Source of the DNA: Apostichopus japonicus
Lineage: Eukaryota > Echinodermata > Holothuroidea > Aspidochirotida > Stichopodidae
Reading direction: 5' to 3'
Assembly: GCF_037975245.1 (NCBI RefSeq)
Contig: NC_092578.1
Coordinates: 12,940,321-13,004,320 of the forward strand
DNA length: 64,000 nucleotides
The position numbers and the translations under genes were made by a program. Below, piece after piece: positions 59,879-64,000 of this stretch. The stretch's first letter is position 1; every line of letters begins with the position of its first letter. The notes under the pieces were generated by a model that worked only from the letters and a program-made list of their open reading frames with translations, did not search any database and was not told where the DNA came from.

Positions 59879-62800
59879 ATTTTCAGTTCTTTCACGCCTT
59901 TCTAAAGAATACCTGATCGAAGTAACCTGACTCTGTAAGAACTTCAAGATGACTGATTGTTACAACAACCATTCAATAACAAGGGTCCGTTTGGATCTAC
60001 CGAGACAGTTATACACGTTTCGAGATTCCCTTGGCATGAACTGCACATATTGCGCAATCAGCTAAACACTAAGGAAGCGTGTAGGTACTTTTAATTAAAA
60101 CATTGTAGTATCATACAACAAATAAATGCTATAGTCACACGAATGTGGTTCATGATGCCTTGAAGTTGTTACTAAACCAAAGCTAGACTTTTATGGATAA
60201 CTGACAGGTTGTTTATTCATAGCACTTTCGGTTTCCGTACCATAAACGTGAAGGTGTTGTGTAGTATGATCGAGAACACCAACTTTTATTCACCTAAATA
60301 CACGGCGAAATTTCCGCTTCACAGTTCTTGGCTCTAAAGGCCTAAACTTGTCACTTGACCAAATGTACGTACCACATGAACTTCTACTTGTGAACTTTGA
60401 CCTCCAAGCCCGAAACAAATCAACCTCATGTTTGGTAATTTATGGAAAGCGGTAGCCTATGTTGGGTATTGAACACAACACCATGGATGGTTATTGAATT
60501 GCAAAAATAATTTGAGCTTTCTGTCTTTAGATTTTTCCAAAGGGTCCTTGAAGGCGATTTTATGCCCCCCCCCCCCTGATCTCTTTGGATTTCAAGAAAC
60601 TAAACTCACTAAACGGACTAATAAATATCCAACACGAAATATGCCACCTTATTCTGTTTCATAATAAAATCGATTAGTTAACCGGTACATTGGATAATCA
60701 ACTTTTAAATGGCGATATCGGAATTTGTGGGAGCATCGTTATTGAAAAGTTGCTTTTAAACATGTTGAACAGTATTATCTGTCAGGGCCGGGCAGAAATG
60801 TTGTGGATCGAACCGCCGGTTCCGTCAATTACAAACACGAGCTTGTTAACCTTCATTTGATGACAGCCTACGGGGACTATGTGTGAAGACCGAATTTTAG
60901 TTGAATTGATTGTCAATATACTCAAAGGGGCGTATCTCTCTACTCCTCCCCTCTCCACTGGCAGACATAATTTCACAAAAGCAGTCACAAATTCTTCAAC
61001 ATTGTTTAAACAATTGCAAAATATAGCACCAAAGCACCCTCTATTATACTAATATTTTCCACAAATTACTGACGTAAAATATTGAGGCCAGCTCCCCCAC
61101 CCCCACCGCTTTATAAATATTCCTATTCCTATTCCTTTATATAAACTCCTTCCTTGGACGACATAAAATTTTAGGCACCCACCCCCAGTACAAAAATATG
61201 TCACTGTCTCACTCACGATCTCTCTTACTCAGAAATTCAAATTCCACAAAAAAATAATCATTGAACTTTACATTGACCAGTTCCTTGATAAATTGTTTAC
61301 CGAACGTTATCTCAGAGTTGCAAAGAATCAGTTTTCCAATTTCGAATCGAGCCGATTTTAGCATTCGCTGTCTCTGACTGCGCGAGTCGATTCGTGGATT
61401 CGAACCTATATATTATCAATATAAATCAATACCTCTAAAGCTTGTTCGAGTCACGTGCTTTTAAAGCTTACGTGACTCGAGTTTCATGAACTGTTTCATT
61501 TTTACAATGGCATTTTAACCCTTCCGTACGGCATATGTTAATTTGAATATCACATTAGCTGAAGGGACGGGTCTCCTTGAAAACGCAATGACTAAGCATT
61601 TTACATAAGTACAACAGACATCCTATTCGGATAGACTTTTCGTGAATGGTATACGAACATTGTCTGGTTTTCTTCTTCTTCAAGAATGGCTTTTGGCACA
61701 AACTTAAATTACTACTGTTGTAGACCGTTCGAAAGCACTGCTATTAGTGAGTGCAGGTTGTACCACACTTTTGACTGTTGAGAAGTGACCCCTTAAACAG
61801 CTGATTTTCACCGATTACAGTGACTGGGTTATATAATCTCATACAAAGACCAATATATTTATATATATAGGTTAGTTCCACAATGGGAAAATATACTTTT
61901 ATGGCCTCAAAGGACACGTTTACGATGTAGAATAAATTTGTCATGAAATGTCTTACAAGGGTGTGCAGTTATTAATATGAATTTACAATAACAGGAATAA
62001 TTCATAACAAAACGAATTTTGCTGCATTGCACCATTGAACGAGTTAATGAGCTTTAATCTGTTAATATTGTGGGGAAATGGTCCCACAATCGACCGGGTA
62101 GGTGGGAGGGGGTATGTGAGTAATAAAAGAAAACGTAAGATATACTGGTACCTTTAAGCAAGTTAATCCATCCGAGGCAAGAGACAATCCGAATTAAAAT
62201 TTTAAAAATGCACACCTTCGACTCATCACGGAAATACAAATCAAAAGGCAAAGAGAGCACGAAACATGTATTTTATAACTTAAGTTTTTTATTTCCGTGT
62301 GTCAATCTTATTAAATGAAATAAAATATCAAAAGTGTTCTAGATATATGCTGCTTTAAGCAAATAAAATCATCTGCTTCCAGTATTATTTGTTTAATTAA
62401 ATACCCCTAATTATAAAGAAAATAAGGTACATGAAAGAAACAAGACAATGAGCAAATCAAGTGAAGGAGAGAAAAAGTTGATAACACCCTCTTCAAACCA
62501 CCCCAACCCCCACCCCTACCCTCTCCCACCAGCCCCCATCCGGCCCTTGTCTTTTTTTCCAGAAGATTCACAGCGAGTTAACGCTGCTTCAAACCCTTCC
62601 CAAATCCCGATCTCCAATCTGCCCCACCCCTCCCCTCCGATGGTATAATGGCTTCTCTCCCTTATTAACTGTATTAACTTCAAGGTTGTTGTATAGTTTT
62701 ACGTCTTTGCCGTGGACCTGTCATTGCTAATTTGTTTTACTGTATGGATAAACAAAAGTCGCTCTTAGTTTAACAAAATGACAGTTTGACTTATAACCTA

Positions 62801-63140
62801 ATAGACCCGAGCTTACACTGATATTTATTATATATGTTTTTTTAATTGTTATTACTAACTATTGCGTCTTTGTTATTAGTACTAAATACTTTCTAAATCT
62901 ATAGCAATTGTTATATTTGATGTCATCATCCGGCGTATATTATAAGTTATTAAACAATATCGATAAACACGGTAAGCATGGGATGCCAAATGTGAAGACT
63001 CTTAAAGGTCGTTTTGTATATGATATCTGTAATGGCTTCTCCTTGAGTTTACGTAAACGCTAACTAATTGAAACACTTTCATCAAAGATCCACTTTATGT
63101 TGACTACGAGACGGACACCTTTAGAAGCACTAGTCCTAGT
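59879..63140. other. Upstream region of the CBR1-like gene
   Basis: Would contain the promoter and 5' UTR of the minus-strand CBR1-like gene just beyond 59878. I see no clear TATA or initiator there. The rest shows C-rich tracts (60565, 61090 and 62500) and no supported gene. Confidence 0.45.
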
Positions 63141-63501
63141 CAGGGGGTAGGAAGCTTACAAAAAGTGTGGGGGAGGGGCGTGCACAACATCAGAGGGGCA
63201 CTTTCTCATTCCACAACCACCACTCGTTATGCTATAAACCGATACACACCGGCCATATAACTTAAATATTTATAATGTGTTAGTATGCTATCAATACTTT
63301 TTATTGAGATTGTTTATTGTTAACCGTGCTACAAAATTAGCATGTACAGACTAAAAATAAATAATTAAAATACAATATTAAAGTCCAAATGACAATTCTT
63401 CATCAAAGGGGCACATTTTAATTGCCAGAAGGGCACATTTGCTATTTTGGGGGAAAATGGGGGCGCGTTCCCTCCCCCCTCCCCCGGCCCCTACCCCACT
63501 G
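63141..63501. mobile_element. hAT-like miniature element
   Basis: Ends CAGGGGGTAGG and CCTACCCCACTG are imperfect inverted repeats flanked by GTCCTAGT and GTCTTAGT (7 of 8 identical). It is 361 bp with no coding capacity. Confidence 0.75.
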
Positions 63502-64000
63502 GTCTTAGTGACCATCGAAAGAAATATAATGTATCTAAACATTGTCTCTTTCTTAAAGTGGATACAAACCCAACCAGTCATCTTTGAATTGTTATATACA
63601 TGTAATCTCCTCCAAATAGCTAACATAAATATTGTTCCGTTTTGGAGATAGGCTTTTCGTATTTTTCATTTTAATAGTGTTGACACTGACGCAAATGCCA
63701 TCTTTTAGGTCATAGTTAGAGGTTTAATATTTTAGATTCAGGGTTTCCAAAATCAATCTCTAGTACAGAAAATAAAAAAGGCAATTTAATTAAGAAAACC
63801 ATTAAAAAAGTGATAGCACATGTGGTTCAATGATGCCATATTAAGACTTAATTGACCAAGTGTTTCAGCCTTGTGTGTGAAAGAGAACATTAAAATCCGT
63901 GATATCTCCCAAATGGAAGAAGATTGTTCTTAGCTGTTTGAATACGTTGTCTGTGACTGTTATCTCTATCAACTAGACCAACGATGATGGTAGGGGTTTT

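Overview
The window is AT-rich nuclear DNA of an animal. Genes are split into short exons with GT..AG introns, more than half the sequence is introns and dispersed repeats, and there are many small DNA transposons plus one non-LTR and one Ty3/Gypsy-like retroelement. Gene families and repeat style suggest a marine invertebrate deuterostome such as an echinoderm. That is inference; nothing here fixes the species.

Layout. (1) 1576-12429, plus strand: the last eight coding exons of a CoA-transferase family III gene, most like SUGCT (succinyl-CoA:glutarate CoA-transferase); its 5' exons lie left of the window. (2) 59878 down to 46013, minus strand: a complete six-exon carbonyl reductase 1-like short-chain dehydrogenase of 278 aa. 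(3) The tail-to-tail 3' ends of these two genes are duplicated in direct orientation: copy A at about 11460-22790 and copy B at about 42778-50930. SUGCT uses its last exon from copy A, and the copy B version is frameshifted. CBR1 uses exons 4-6 from copy B, yet the cut-off copy A exons 4-6 are also intact and differ from copy B almost only at silent sites. (4) Between the copies lies a single-exon secreted protein gene (25426-26451) made of six about 53-residue FG-GAP/VCBS-like repeats. (5) In intron 1 of the CBR1 gene, on the same strand, four phase-compatible exons (58085 down to 55716) give an unrecognised 192-aa protein with Cys/His residues. It is flanked by an inverted pair of repeats.

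Mobile DNA is unusually readable because copy B preserves empty sites for insertions in copy A: a three-level nest at 18332-20475 (hAT-like, then hAT-like, then a 9-bp-TSD element with long terminal repeats), a TTAA-flanked 360-bp element and a 763-bp hAT-like element. A jockey/CR1-type retrotransposon (30884-33420) and a decayed Gypsy pol remnant (34520-36300, itself split by a hAT-like element) fill part of the space between the copies. Several tandem repeats, microsatellites and long G/C runs complete the picture. I found no tRNA, rRNA or CRISPR, and nothing bacterial.
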